Shown piece after piece: positions 34,463 to 42,394 of a DNA stretch of 64,000 bases. Location of the stretch: positions 186,001-250,000 of the forward strand of contig CAVPTA010000006.1 of assembly GCA_963708645.1 (NCBI GenBank), written 5' to 3'. Source of the DNA: RYN-133 sp963708645. Lineage in GTDB: Bacteria; Actinomycetota; Actinomycetes; Mycobacteriales; Jatrophihabitantaceae. The notes beneath the pieces are model-generated. The model saw only the letters and a list, made by a program, of their open reading frames with translations. It made no database searches and was not told the origin of the DNA. The first letter of the stretch is position 1; each line of letters starts with the position of its first letter. Made by a program: the position numbers and the translations under genes.

Positions 34463-35560
34463 GTGGTCGTGCACGAGCTCTCGCGTACCGACGCCCGGCG
34501 GATCGCGGTGCGGGCACAGTTGCTCGACAGTGCCCGTCCGTCGGGGCTGCTCGAGACCGTGCGACAGCTGACGCTGCTGCAACTCGACCCGACCGCTGCC
34601 ATCGCGCCGAACGCCGACCTCGTCGCATGGAGCCGGCTCGGTTCGACATTCCAACCCGCCGATCTCGTCAAGGCTCTCGAGGCGCGCGAGCTCATCGAAC
34701 TACGGGCATTCCTGCGTCCGAGTGAGCACATGGCGCTCTACCGGGCCCGCATGGCACAAACGCGTCGTGGCGAGAACCTGCACCGTTGGCAGACCGGCAC
34801 CGCGAAATGGGTCGCAGCCAACGATGCGTGCCGCCGGGACATCCTCAAGCGGCTCGAGAAGTCGGGTCCGCTGCCCTCGCGCGAGTTGCCGGACACGTGC
34901 GTGCAGCCGTGGCGCTCGACCGGATGGACCAACGACAAGAACGTCACGCAACTGCTCGCAATCATGGTCGGACGGGGCGAGGTCGCGGTTGCCGGACGGT
35001 TCGGCCGCGAGCGACTGTGGGATCTCGCCGAGCGGGTCTATCCGGACGAGCCGCCCGTACCGGTCGACGAAGCGGTGCACGTGCGCAACAAGCACCGGCT
35101 GCACGCTCTCGGCATCGCCCGCGCACGCGGACCGGAGTGCCCCGTCGAGCCGCTCGACGTGGGCGAGGTCGGCGAGCCTGCTGTCATCGAGGGTGTGAAG
35201 GGCGAGTGGCGGGTTGACCCGTCCTATCTCGGCCAGCCGTTTCGCGGGCGGGCCGCACTGCTGTCACCGTTCGACCGGTTGCTCCACGACCGCAAGCGGA
35301 CGACCGAAATCTTCGAGTTCGACTACCAACTCGAGATGTACAAGCCCGCGTCCGCGCGCAAGTGGGGCTACTTCGCGCTGCCAATCCTGTACGCCGACCG
35401 GCTCGTGGGGAAGCTGGACGCGACCGCCGACCGCAAGGCCGGTGTGTTCGACGTACACGCTGTCCATGAGGATGTGCCGTTCACGAAGGCCATGGCCACG
35501 AAGATCGACCGCGAGGTAGCCGGTCTCGCTTCGTGGCTCGATCTCGAGCTGAGGCGTTGA
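34463..35560 (+). CDS. YcaQ/AlkX-like winged-helix DNA glycosylase family protein (HTH_42)
   Basis: 365 residues. LSRTDARRIAVRAQLLD and LLETVRQLTLLQLDP give the family N-terminus, with the QLD pattern in place of the QxD catalytic site of crosslink-unhooking glycosylases. FLRPSEHMALYRARM, SPFDRLLHDRKRTTEIFEFDY and KLDATADRKAGVF are conserved family blocks. These proteins remove interstrand crosslinks or bulky alkyl lesions in DNA; that activity is inferred from the family. It precedes the PaiB-like gene by 4 bases. Confidence 0.85.
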   Translation: MVVHELSRTDARRIAVRAQLLDSARPSGLLETVRQLTLLQLDPTAAIAPNADLVAWSRLGSTFQPADLVKALEARELIELRAFLRPSEHMALYRARMAQTRRGENLHRWQTGTAKWVAANDACRRDILKRLEKSGPLPSRELPDTCVQPWRSTGWTNDKNVTQLLAIMVGRGEVAVAGRFGRERLWDLAERVYPDEPPVPVDEAVHVRNKHRLHALGIARARGPECPVEPLDVGEVGEPAVIEGVKGEWRVDPSYLGQPFRGRAALLSPFDRLLHDRKRTTEIFEFDYQLEMYKPASARKWGYFALPILYADRLVGKLDATADRKAGVFDVHAVHEDVPFTKAMATKIDREVAGLASWLDLELRR

Positions 35561-35564
35561 CACC

Positions 35565-36191
35565 GTGTACGTCCCGCACTTCAACGCGATGTCCGACGAG
35601 GACGAGCTGCGCCGCCTCGTTGCAACAGTCAGCACAGGGCAGCTGATCACCGTCGGCACGGACGGCTACCCGTCGGCGACGCTCCTACCGGTGCTGTGGC
35701 ACGGCGAACGGGTCATCGCGCACATGGCGCGCGCGAACGAACACTGGCGCTCCATCGGGCCCGACTCGCCGGCCCTCGTGGTGTGCACCGGCGCAGACGC
35801 CTACATCTCGCCGTCCTGGTATGCGAGCAAGCGCGAGCACGGCAAGGTCGTGCCGACGTGGAACTACTCGGCGGTCCACCTCACCGGACGTGTCACGGTC
35901 CACGACGACCCCGAGTGGGTGCGGCATGCGGTCACCGAGTTGACGCACCAGCACGAGCACGCCCGCGCGCATCCGTGGGCGGTCTCGGACGCACCTGACA
36001 AGTACGTCGAGGGTCAGTTGCGTGCGATCGTCGGCATCGAGATCGCGCTCGAGCGGGTCGAGGGCAAGGCCAAGCTCAGCCAGAACCGATCCGAAGCCGA
36101 TCAGGACGGCGTCATCACCGGGCTTCGTGCCGAGCCAGGCGACGGCGCGCATGCCGTGGCCGACGACATGTCGCGCGTGCTGCGCGGCTGA
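35565..36191 (+). CDS. PaiB-like FMN-binding protein
   Basis: 208 residues from a GTG at 35565. Split-barrel flavin fold: MYVPHFNAMSDEDELRRLV, GQLITVGTDGYPSATLLPVL, ADAYISPSWYASK, HGKVVPTWNYSAVHLTGR and KAKLSQNRSEAD are the signature blocks of the FMN-binding negative regulator (PaiB) family. Despite the name it has no DNA-binding domain and is more likely an oxidoreductase or sensor. Its start follows the upstream stop by 4 bases. Confidence 0.88.
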   Translation: MYVPHFNAMSDEDELRRLVATVSTGQLITVGTDGYPSATLLPVLWHGERVIAHMARANEHWRSIGPDSPALVVCTGADAYISPSWYASKREHGKVVPTWNYSAVHLTGRVTVHDDPEWVRHAVTELTHQHEHARAHPWAVSDAPDKYVEGQLRAIVGIEIALERVEGKAKLSQNRSEADQDGVITGLRAEPGDGAHAVADDMSRVLRG

Positions 36192-36226
36192 GCCGCCGAC
36201 GTGGTCGCGCTGTCAGTCGCCGGCGC

Positions 36227-36232
36227 TAGGTT
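36227..36232 (+). promoter_or_regulatory. TAGGTT -10 element, leaderless promoter
   Basis: TANNNT placed 6 bases before the ATG at 36239 of the DinB gene, in a 47-base gap after the PaiB-like gene. Confidence 0.4.
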
Positions 36233-36238
36233 CGGCTC

Positions 36239-36823
36239 ATGAGCGACCCGAAAGCCGACCTGCACCGCTATTTGAAGAACGTCCGCGAAGCGATGATCTG
36301 GAAGCTCGACGGGCTTTCCGAGTACGACGTGCGCCGCCCGATGACATCGACCGGCACCAACCTGCTCGGGCTCGTCAAGCACGTCGCATCCGTCGCCGAT
36401 GGGTACTTCGGCGACACGTTCGCACGCCCGTCCGGCATCGCGATCCCGTGGTTCGCCGACGACGCCGAAACCAACGCCGACATGTGGGTTCCTGCCCACG
36501 AGTCGCGGCAGGACATCCTGACGCTGTGGGATCGCGCGTGGGCCCACGCCGACGAGACCATCGAAGCCCTCGATCTTGATGCGCCGGGCCAGGTGCCGTG
36601 GTGGCCGGCCGAGCATCGCGAGGTCACGTTGCACCGCATCCTCGTGCACATGGTCGACGAGACGTCGCGGCACGCCGGCCAGGCCGACATCGTGCGCGAA
36701 CTGATCGACGGCGCCGTCGGCCTGCGTCCGACCAACGACAACATGGCTCCGGGCGACAAGGCCTGGTGGGCCGACTACTGCGCGCGAGTCGACCAGGCCG
36801 CGCACCAGGCGAACGGCGACTGA
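36239..36823 (+). CDS. DinB family (DUF664-like) four-helix protein
   Basis: 194 residues. HxxxDxxH-type metal ligands are recognised in GLVKHVASVADGYFG, WWPAEHREVTLHRILVHMVDE and ETSRHAGQADIVRELID. The DinB/YfiT fold is a metal-binding four-helix bundle; actinobacterial members are thiol transferases using mycothiol or have unknown substrates. It is convergent with the next gene (1-base gap). Confidence 0.85.
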   Translation: MSDPKADLHRYLKNVREAMIWKLDGLSEYDVRRPMTSTGTNLLGLVKHVASVADGYFGDTFARPSGIAIPWFADDAETNADMWVPAHESRQDILTLWDRAWAHADETIEALDLDAPGQVPWWPAEHREVTLHRILVHMVDETSRHAGQADIVRELIDGAVGLRPTNDNMAPGDKAWWADYCARVDQAAHQANGD

Positions 36824-36824
36824 C

Positions 36825-37448
36825 TCAGCCGCGAGCTCGCAACTGCTCGACGCCCGGTCCGCTGAGGTCGTCGAGCGCGGCCTTGCGGCCGGCCGCGGCC
36901 AGCAGCAACGAGATGGCCGGACCTTCGACGAGCGGACCTGCTCCGTTGGCGAAGTCGGTGTCGGTGGCCTTGAGCGTGAGCCCGGCGACGCGGTCGCGGC
37001 CGTGAATGATGGCGTTGCTCTTGGCGTAGAACGCGACGGTCTGGGCGACCTCGGGCAGCGGGTAGGTGTGCGTGATGCCCAGCGGACGCCGGATGTCCTC
37101 ACCGTGGACGAATGCCTCGCCGTACCAGGTGTCCTTGGGTCCGGGTGGTGCGCTGGTGCGGTCCTTCGCGGCGCGGAATGCGGCCAGGGTCGCGGCGGGG
37201 CCGCCCGCGCCTTGCCTGGCGACGTCGCGTGCTGCGAACCGGTTGAAGTTGAACCCCGCGCCGGCGAACTTGACGACGAAGCTCGGTGGAGTCTGCCGCG
37301 CTGCGGCGAGCAGGTGGGCCAGCACGTCGTGCACTGTCCAGTCGGTGCACAGCGACTGCATGCGCCATTGTTCGTCGGTGATGCCGGACAGGTCGTCGAT
37401 GAGCGCCTGGCGCTCCGCGTGGATGACCGGCCAGATGCTGTCAGCCAT
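36825..37448 (-). CDS. Maleylpyruvate isomerase family mycothiol-dependent enzyme
   Basis: 207 residues. ERQALIDDLSGITDEQWRMQSLCTDWTVHDVLAHLL is the typical N-terminal bundle, and AFVHGEDIRRPLGI supplies the second His-Asp metal site. The family uses mycothiol as co-substrate, which fits an actinomycete host; the actual substrate is unknown. ATG 37448 has GGAGGA 8 bases before it. A possible SCP2-like tail (LTLKATDTDFANGAGPLVEG) lies at the C-terminus. Confidence 0.85.
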   Translation of the reverse strand: MADSIWPVIHAERQALIDDLSGITDEQWRMQSLCTDWTVHDVLAHLLAAARQTPPSFVVKFAGAGFNFNRFAARDVARQGAGGPAATLAAFRAAKDRTSAPPGPKDTWYGEAFVHGEDIRRPLGITHTYPLPEVAQTVAFYAKSNAIIHGRDRVAGLTLKATDTDFANGAGPLVEGPAISLLLAAAGRKAALDDLSGPGVEQLRARG

Positions 37449-37543
37449 GTCGAGATTCTCCTCCGTCGGTGGATGCCCTGCTACCACGACGAGCGCGACC
37501 CGCCCGGTTCGACAACCCCACGACATGTCAGGGTGTCGATGTC

Positions 37544-38143
37544 ATGACCAGTCCCGACGTGCGACAGGCGACTCGCACCGATGCTCGTGCAATGGCCCGT
37601 GCGCTCGGCGAGGCGTTCTCCGACGATCCGGTGATCAGCCATCTGATCCCGCCCGGCGTGCGCAACCGCGACGCCCGGTTGCGCACGATGTTCGCGCTCG
37701 AAGTGCCGCGCAGCCGACACTGCGGCGGCGCATGGATCGCCGCCGACGCCAGTGCCGCAGCGATCTGGTACCCGCCTGGCACGTGGCGCGAGCCGATGTT
37801 GCGCACGTTCCTGCAGGGCCCGGCGTCCATCTGGGTGTTCGGACGGCAGTTGCCGGTCGCGACGAAGGTGCTGGTGGCGATGACCGAACACCACCCCGAG
37901 CAGCCGCACTGGTATCTGCTCTACATCGGGGCACTGGCGCGCGCGCAAGGCACCGGACGGGGGAGCGCGCTGTTGCGGGCGAAGCTCGCCGAGTGCGACG
38001 CGCAGGGAGTACCGGCCTACCTCGAGGCGACGAACGAACGCAATCGCGAGCTCTACCGCCGGCACGGCTTCGTCGAGCGGGAGGTGCTCGAGCTGCCGGA
38101 CGGTTGCCCGCCGCTGTTCCCGATGTGGCGCGATCCGGCCTGA
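37544..38143 (+). CDS. GNAT family N-acetyltransferase
   Basis: 199 residues. VRQATRTDARAMARALGEAF and YLLYIGALARAQGTGRGSALL show the acetyl-CoA-binding pyrophosphate loop (QGTGRG), followed by YLEATNERNRELYRRHGF. ATG 37544 is preferred; an upstream start would read through the divergent gene's leader. Substrate unknown. It is convergent with another GNAT gene after a 4-base gap. Confidence 0.88.
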   Translation: MTSPDVRQATRTDARAMARALGEAFSDDPVISHLIPPGVRNRDARLRTMFALEVPRSRHCGGAWIAADASAAAIWYPPGTWREPMLRTFLQGPASIWVFGRQLPVATKVLVAMTEHHPEQPHWYLLYIGALARAQGTGRGSALLRAKLAECDAQGVPAYLEATNERNRELYRRHGFVEREVLELPDGCPPLFPMWRDPA

Positions 38144-38147
38144 GCGG

Positions 38148-38720
38148 TCAGCGCGGATCGAGCCACAGCGACACGAGCAGCGGACCGTCGCCGAGTTGCA
38201 GTTCGGCGCGACGGCGGAAGCCCTGCCGTTCGTAGAACGGCAGGTTGCGCGGGTTGGTCGATTCCAGCCGCACACCGAGCCCGGCCGACCGCGCCGACTC
38301 CAGTGCCGGTGCGATTGCCCGCTGCCCGGCGCCGCGGCCCTGGCCATCCGGATCGACCGCGAGGAAGTTCACGTACACATGCGGTTCGGGCGGGGTGAGC
38401 TCGTTGATGGGATGCAACGCATTGCCCACCCGGTCGGCGTCGTCCGCACCGACCAGTGCGGTCAGCACGCCGGCGATCGTCGGGAAGGTCGGCCACGCCA
38501 GCTCGGAAGTGTCCGGGGTGGACCAGAGACACACCGCCTGTTCGTCGGGAAGCCACGTGACGTGTGCACTGCGTGCGTAGGTCTCGACGAACAGCCCGTA
38601 CCAGACTGCACACGCGTCGATTCGTGTGCTCGCGTCGGTGAAGATCCACGCGCTGAGCGGATCGTCGGCGTACGCGCGTCCCAGAACGGCGCGAATTGCG
38701 GCGAGCTCGACGATGTCCAT
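38148..38720 (-). CDS. GNAT family N-acetyltransferase
   Basis: 190 residues. The acetyl-CoA loop reads DPDGQGRGAGQRAI, followed by LESTNPRNLPFYERQGF. It differs in sequence from its convergent neighbour at 37544. ATG 38720 is set by the short upstream space (38 bases to the divergent GTG at 38759). A GATACT hexamer 6 bases before the ATG would fit a leaderless message. Substrate unknown. Confidence 0.86.
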   Translation of the reverse strand: MDIVELAAIRAVLGRAYADDPLSAWIFTDASTRIDACAVWYGLFVETYARSAHVTWLPDEQAVCLWSTPDTSELAWPTFPTIAGVLTALVGADDADRVGNALHPINELTPPEPHVYVNFLAVDPDGQGRGAGQRAIAPALESARSAGLGVRLESTNPRNLPFYERQGFRRRAELQLGDGPLLVSLWLDPR

Positions 38721-38746
38721 TGTCGAAGTATCACCGGCACCGAAAT

Positions 38747-38752
38747 TAGGCT
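38747..38752 (+). promoter_or_regulatory. TAGGCT -10 element, leaderless promoter
   Basis: TANNNT six bases before the GTG at 38759. The whole divergent spacer is 38 bases, so both outward promoters must overlap. Confidence 0.45.
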
Positions 38753-38758
38753 GGGGCG

Positions 38759-39526
38759 GTGCTCGACGCCGACTCCGTGATTGCCCGATTGCGCGCCGCC
38801 GGGTGCGTGTTCGCCGAGGACGAAGCGCGGCTGCTGCGTGCTGCTGCCGTGACAGATGGCGAGTTGGACGCGATGATCGCTCGACGTGTAACGGGTACCC
38901 CGCTCGAGCAGATCCTCGGCTGGGCCGAGTTCTGTGGCATGCAAATCGCCGTCGCGCCAGGAGTGTTCGTGCCACGGCGACGCACGGAGTTTCTCGTCGA
39001 GACAGCGCTCGCGTTGCTGCGTGCGGACGCGATCGTGGTCGACGTCTGCTGCGGCACAGGTGCGCTGGGTGCGGCGATCAGCGCGCGTGGCGACATCGGT
39101 GAACTGCACGCGACCGACATCGACCCGGTCGCGGTCGACTGCGCGCGCCGCAATCTCGCCACTGCGAAGGTGTACGAGGGCAATCTGTTCGACGCGCTGC
39201 CTCACGGATTGCGGGGGCGCGTCGACCTGATCGTCGCGAACGCGCCGTACGTGCCGAGCGATGCGATCGCGCTCATGCCGTCCGAGGCACGCGACTACGA
39301 ACACCGCGTCGCACTCGACGGTGGTGGGGACGGGCTCGACGTGCAGCGCGGTGTGATCGCAGCCGCGCCGGGCTGGCTCGCGCCCGGCGCTCACCTGCTC
39401 GTCGAGACCAGCGACGAGCAGGCAAACGGCACGCTCGCGCTGATGGACGCTGCCACGCTGATCGCGCGCGTTGTCACCGACGACGAGCGGGGGTCAACAG
39501 TCGCGGTCGCTACGGCACGACCTTGA
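38759..39526 (+). CDS. HemK/PrmC-like protein (glutamine) methyltransferase, atypical
   Basis: 255 residues from a GTG at 38759. The SAM motif is VVDVCCGTGALG, and VTGTPLEQILGWAEFCG matches the HemK N-terminal linker. The substrate-binding NPPY of release-factor methyltransferases reads NAPYVP here. The family with this change is usually labelled putative protein N5-glutamine methyltransferase; its target is not known. Its last 17 bases overlap the convergent multicopper oxidase gene. Confidence 0.83.
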   Translation: MLDADSVIARLRAAGCVFAEDEARLLRAAAVTDGELDAMIARRVTGTPLEQILGWAEFCGMQIAVAPGVFVPRRRTEFLVETALALLRADAIVVDVCCGTGALGAAISARGDIGELHATDIDPVAVDCARRNLATAKVYEGNLFDALPHGLRGRVDLIVANAPYVPSDAIALMPSEARDYEHRVALDGGGDGLDVQRGVIAAAPGWLAPGAHLLVETSDEQANGTLALMDAATLIARVVTDDERGSTVAVATARP

Positions 39527-41321
39527 ACTGAGCCATCAGCCCGTGGTCTTCGTGATCGAGCATGTGGCAATGCAGCATGAATACGCCGAGATCATCGTCG
39601 GTGAACGTGGCCTGCACGACGACGTTCTCACCGGGATCGAGTCGCCAGGTGTCCTGCAAACCCAACTCCCACGGTTTCGGCACCTGCCCGTCGCGCGAGA
39701 TCGTGCGCCACTGTTCCTCGTGAAGGTGGAAGTAGTGCGTGATGTTGCTGTTGTTGACGAGGTCCCATTGCTCGGTACTGCCGGCCTTGACGGTGTAGTC
39801 GACCCGGTTCGGGTCGAACATCTTGCCGTTGATCGCCCAGTACGAGCCTTGCGAGTTGTGCTCGACAGTGATCGCCCACGTCTTCGAGATTGTCGTGACC
39901 GGAGCGGGTGTCGGCAGCGTCAAGAGCGTGCTCGGGACCGGCTTGCCCGCCGACGTCGTCTTGTGGGTCACACGGAACTGCATGAGTGACGCGCTCGGCG
40001 TCCCGATGCCGTTCTTCGGCCGGTTGACCCGGGGGACGCTCTTGAGCACGATCCGCTTTCCCAGCTCGCCGGCGAAGTTGACGACCACCTCGGCGCGCTG
40101 GGACGGACCGAGCAGGATGTCCTTACGGGTCACCGGGTGCGGGAACAGCGAGTCGCCCGAGCCGAGCTGCGTGAACGACTGGCCGTTGGACAGTTCGAAG
40201 TCGTAGGACTGGAAGTTCGACGCATTCAACAGGCGCAGCCGGTAGCGGTGCGTGTCAACGTTGAAGTAGGGCGAGTAGCGGCCGTTGACGAGGATCGTGT
40301 TGCCGACCGTCTCGTCGTTCGGCGGTGCGGACGGCCCGCTCATCTCCATCATCGGGTGTGCCGGGAACGGGTTGCGCAGCTGGTTGGTCGAGGTGAACGA
40401 GCGGTCCGAGACGGCGAGCGGGACGTCGTACTTGCCACTCGGCAGACCGAACTGCTCATCCGGTCGCGTCACGACGAACATTCCTTGCATGCCCATCCAG
40501 TTGTTGCGGCCGGTCTCGAGCATGCGGTGGTCGTGGTAGTAGAAGAAGCTTGCGTGCTCGGCCTGGCCACCGTCGGTGAGCGGGTAGTCGTACGTGCGTG
40601 AGTGACCCGGCTGCAGCAACGACGTCGTGGGCTGTCCGTCGAAGCGTGACTCGTGGTGGTCGCCGTGCAGATGCACGCTGAGCGACCCGACCGACTTGGG
40701 CAGCTTGTCGACGAAGGTGACCTTGGTGTCGTGGCCGGCAGGCCGCACGATCGTCGGGCCGGGGTACGTGCCGCCGTAGGTCCACATCATGGTTTTCGGG
40801 CCCTTGGCGAACACGCGAACCGCTGCGCGCTCGACCGGGATGGTGACGTTCGCAGTGCGGCGTACCGGCGGGATCAACAGCGCGATGTTGAACGACTGCC
40901 CCGACCCGGTCCCGCCACCGCCGCGCACGATCAGCACACCGTGCATCGTCGGATGGAACGTGCAGTGGAACGGGTACCGACCGGCGGGCAGCGTGGACGT
41001 TGTCAGCGTTGCCGATTGACCGGCCAACAAATACGCGCTGAACAGCGGCTGGTGATGCGAATTCTGCGCGGACGAGGTGACCGTGTGCCGCATCGTGTCG
41101 TGATTGACGACGCGGACCGTCTGACCTTTGTTGATCACGAGCCGCTTGGTCGTATAGCCGCGACTTGCCGCGTTGCGCCCGATCACGATGGTCGGGGGAG
41201 CGGCGGCGTCAGCGCGGGTATCGGTTGCCGCAACGCGCAGTCCGACATAGGTCACCGCACCCACCGCAACGACAGCCGCCAGCGACATGCGAGTAAGACG
41301 GGCAACGAGCATGCGGTTCAT
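39510..41321 (-). CDS. Multicopper oxidase with an N-terminal cupredoxin domain
   Basis: 603 residues. An N-terminal membrane or signal helix (about 12-30) is followed by an extra cupredoxin domain (about 42-133) with ligands around His74/His79, Cys120, His123 and Met126. The oxidase proper has four copper motifs: HLHGDHH (217-223), YYHDHRM (261-267), HYFHLHEEQW, and HCHMLDHEDHGLM near the end. It resembles CotA/bilirubin-oxidase-type laccases that oxidise phenols, metals or bilirubin outside the cell. ATG 41321 is chosen so that the signal helix follows directly. The extra domain might shuttle electrons. Confidence 0.87.
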   Translation of the reverse strand: MNRMLVARLTRMSLAAVVAVGAVTYVGLRVAATDTRADAAAPPTIVIGRNAASRGYTTKRLVINKGQTVRVVNHDTMRHTVTSSAQNSHHQPLFSAYLLAGQSATLTTSTLPAGRYPFHCTFHPTMHGVLIVRGGGGTGSGQSFNIALLIPPVRRTANVTIPVERAAVRVFAKGPKTMMWTYGGTYPGPTIVRPAGHDTKVTFVDKLPKSVGSLSVHLHGDHHESRFDGQPTTSLLQPGHSRTYDYPLTDGGQAEHASFFYYHDHRMLETGRNNWMGMQGMFVVTRPDEQFGLPSGKYDVPLAVSDRSFTSTNQLRNPFPAHPMMEMSGPSAPPNDETVGNTILVNGRYSPYFNVDTHRYRLRLLNASNFQSYDFELSNGQSFTQLGSGDSLFPHPVTRKDILLGPSQRAEVVVNFAGELGKRIVLKSVPRVNRPKNGIGTPSASLMQFRVTHKTTSAGKPVPSTLLTLPTPAPVTTISKTWAITVEHNSQGSYWAINGKMFDPNRVDYTVKAGSTEQWDLVNNSNITHYFHLHEEQWRTISRDGQVPKPWELGLQDTWRLDPGENVVVQATFTDDDLGVFMLHCHMLDHEDHGLMAQFKVVP

Positions 41322-41445
41322 CGAACACGCGCAGACCGGAATCTTTCCCGCAGGGAACCGCAAAATGCCCACAAAATCGTGTGGTTTGCCCTGGAAACGA
41401 TCCGGGCAGCCTGTTGGGTAAACCCCCGACCAGCAAGGAGCGTCA

Positions 41446-42261
41446 ATGAGTGCCGCGTCCGCGACGTTCAATGCCCGCCGAGCCGCCGACAGCAAGGGCA
41501 TGGATCGACTCGCCCGGCTCGGAATGGCCTCGCGCGCCGTGATCTATCTCGTGATCGGCGTGCTCGCCGTCCTGATGGCCTTCGGCAAGAGCCATGGCGA
41601 GACCGATCAACGTGGGGCGATACAGCAACTGGAACAGCAGACCGGCGGGTTCGTGCTCGTCCTCATCGTTGCGGTCGGGCTCGTGTGCTACGCGGTATGG
41701 CGGTTGAGCGAGGCCGCGTTCGGTGTCGCGGGCGAGGGCGACAAGGCCGGCCCGCGGGTGCAGTCGCTGATCCGCGGCCTGGTCTATGCCTTCCTCGCAG
41801 TCAGCGCGTTCACGATCCTCATACAGGGCCGGCAGCAAAGTCAGGCGAAGCAACAGCAGTCCTATACCGCGCGGTTCATGCACTACACCGCTGGACGATG
41901 GGCGATCGGGCTCCTCGGCGTCGTGGTCGCGGTCGTGGGTGGCGTGCTGGTCTACGAGGGCCTGACCCGTAAGTTCGAGAAGTACTTCAAGCTGGGCGAG
42001 ATGAGCAGCGGTGCACGCCGCGCGACCGAATTCCTCGGCACCGTCGGCACGGCTGCTCGCGGCTTCGTATTCGGTGTTGCGGGTGTGCTGCTCGTCATCG
42101 CTGCGGTCCAGTTCGACCCGAAGAAGGCGCGGGGCATCGACGGCGCACTGAGTGCCTTGCGCGACACCCCGGTCGGACCGTGGTTGCTGCTCGTCGTCGC
42201 GCTCGGCCTGGTGATGTTCGGGCTGTTCGGCCTGTGTGAGGCACGCTGGCGCAGGACCTGA
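41446..42261 (+). CDS. DUF1206 membrane protein
   Basis: 271 residues with three repeats of the two-helix DUF1206 unit, each beginning with a (A/G)R(L/A)G(x)ASR or ARGFVFG-type turn: MDRLARLGMASRAVIYLVIG, HYTAGRWAIGLLGVVVAVVG, and VGTAARGFVFGVAGVLLV. It is a six-helix protein of unknown function that is widespread in actinomycetes. AAGGAG at 41435-41440 gives the ATG at 41446. A GGGTAA element at 41416 could be a weak stress-type -10, without a clear -35. Confidence 0.88.
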   Translation: MSAASATFNARRAADSKGMDRLARLGMASRAVIYLVIGVLAVLMAFGKSHGETDQRGAIQQLEQQTGGFVLVLIVAVGLVCYAVWRLSEAAFGVAGEGDKAGPRVQSLIRGLVYAFLAVSAFTILIQGRQQSQAKQQQSYTARFMHYTAGRWAIGLLGVVVAVVGGVLVYEGLTRKFEKYFKLGEMSSGARRATEFLGTVGTAARGFVFGVAGVLLVIAAVQFDPKKARGIDGALSALRDTPVGPWLLLVVALGLVMFGLFGLCEARWRRT

Positions 42262-42394
42262 CCGCGGTGCGTATGGCCGGGCACGGCGCGATCTAAGTGC
42301 TGATCGGCGCGACGAGGCGAAACTCCCCGCTCGCGAACGTGGCACGCGGGATCGGCTAGATGACAGCGCGCATGCCGACTGCCAGACTGCGGCG

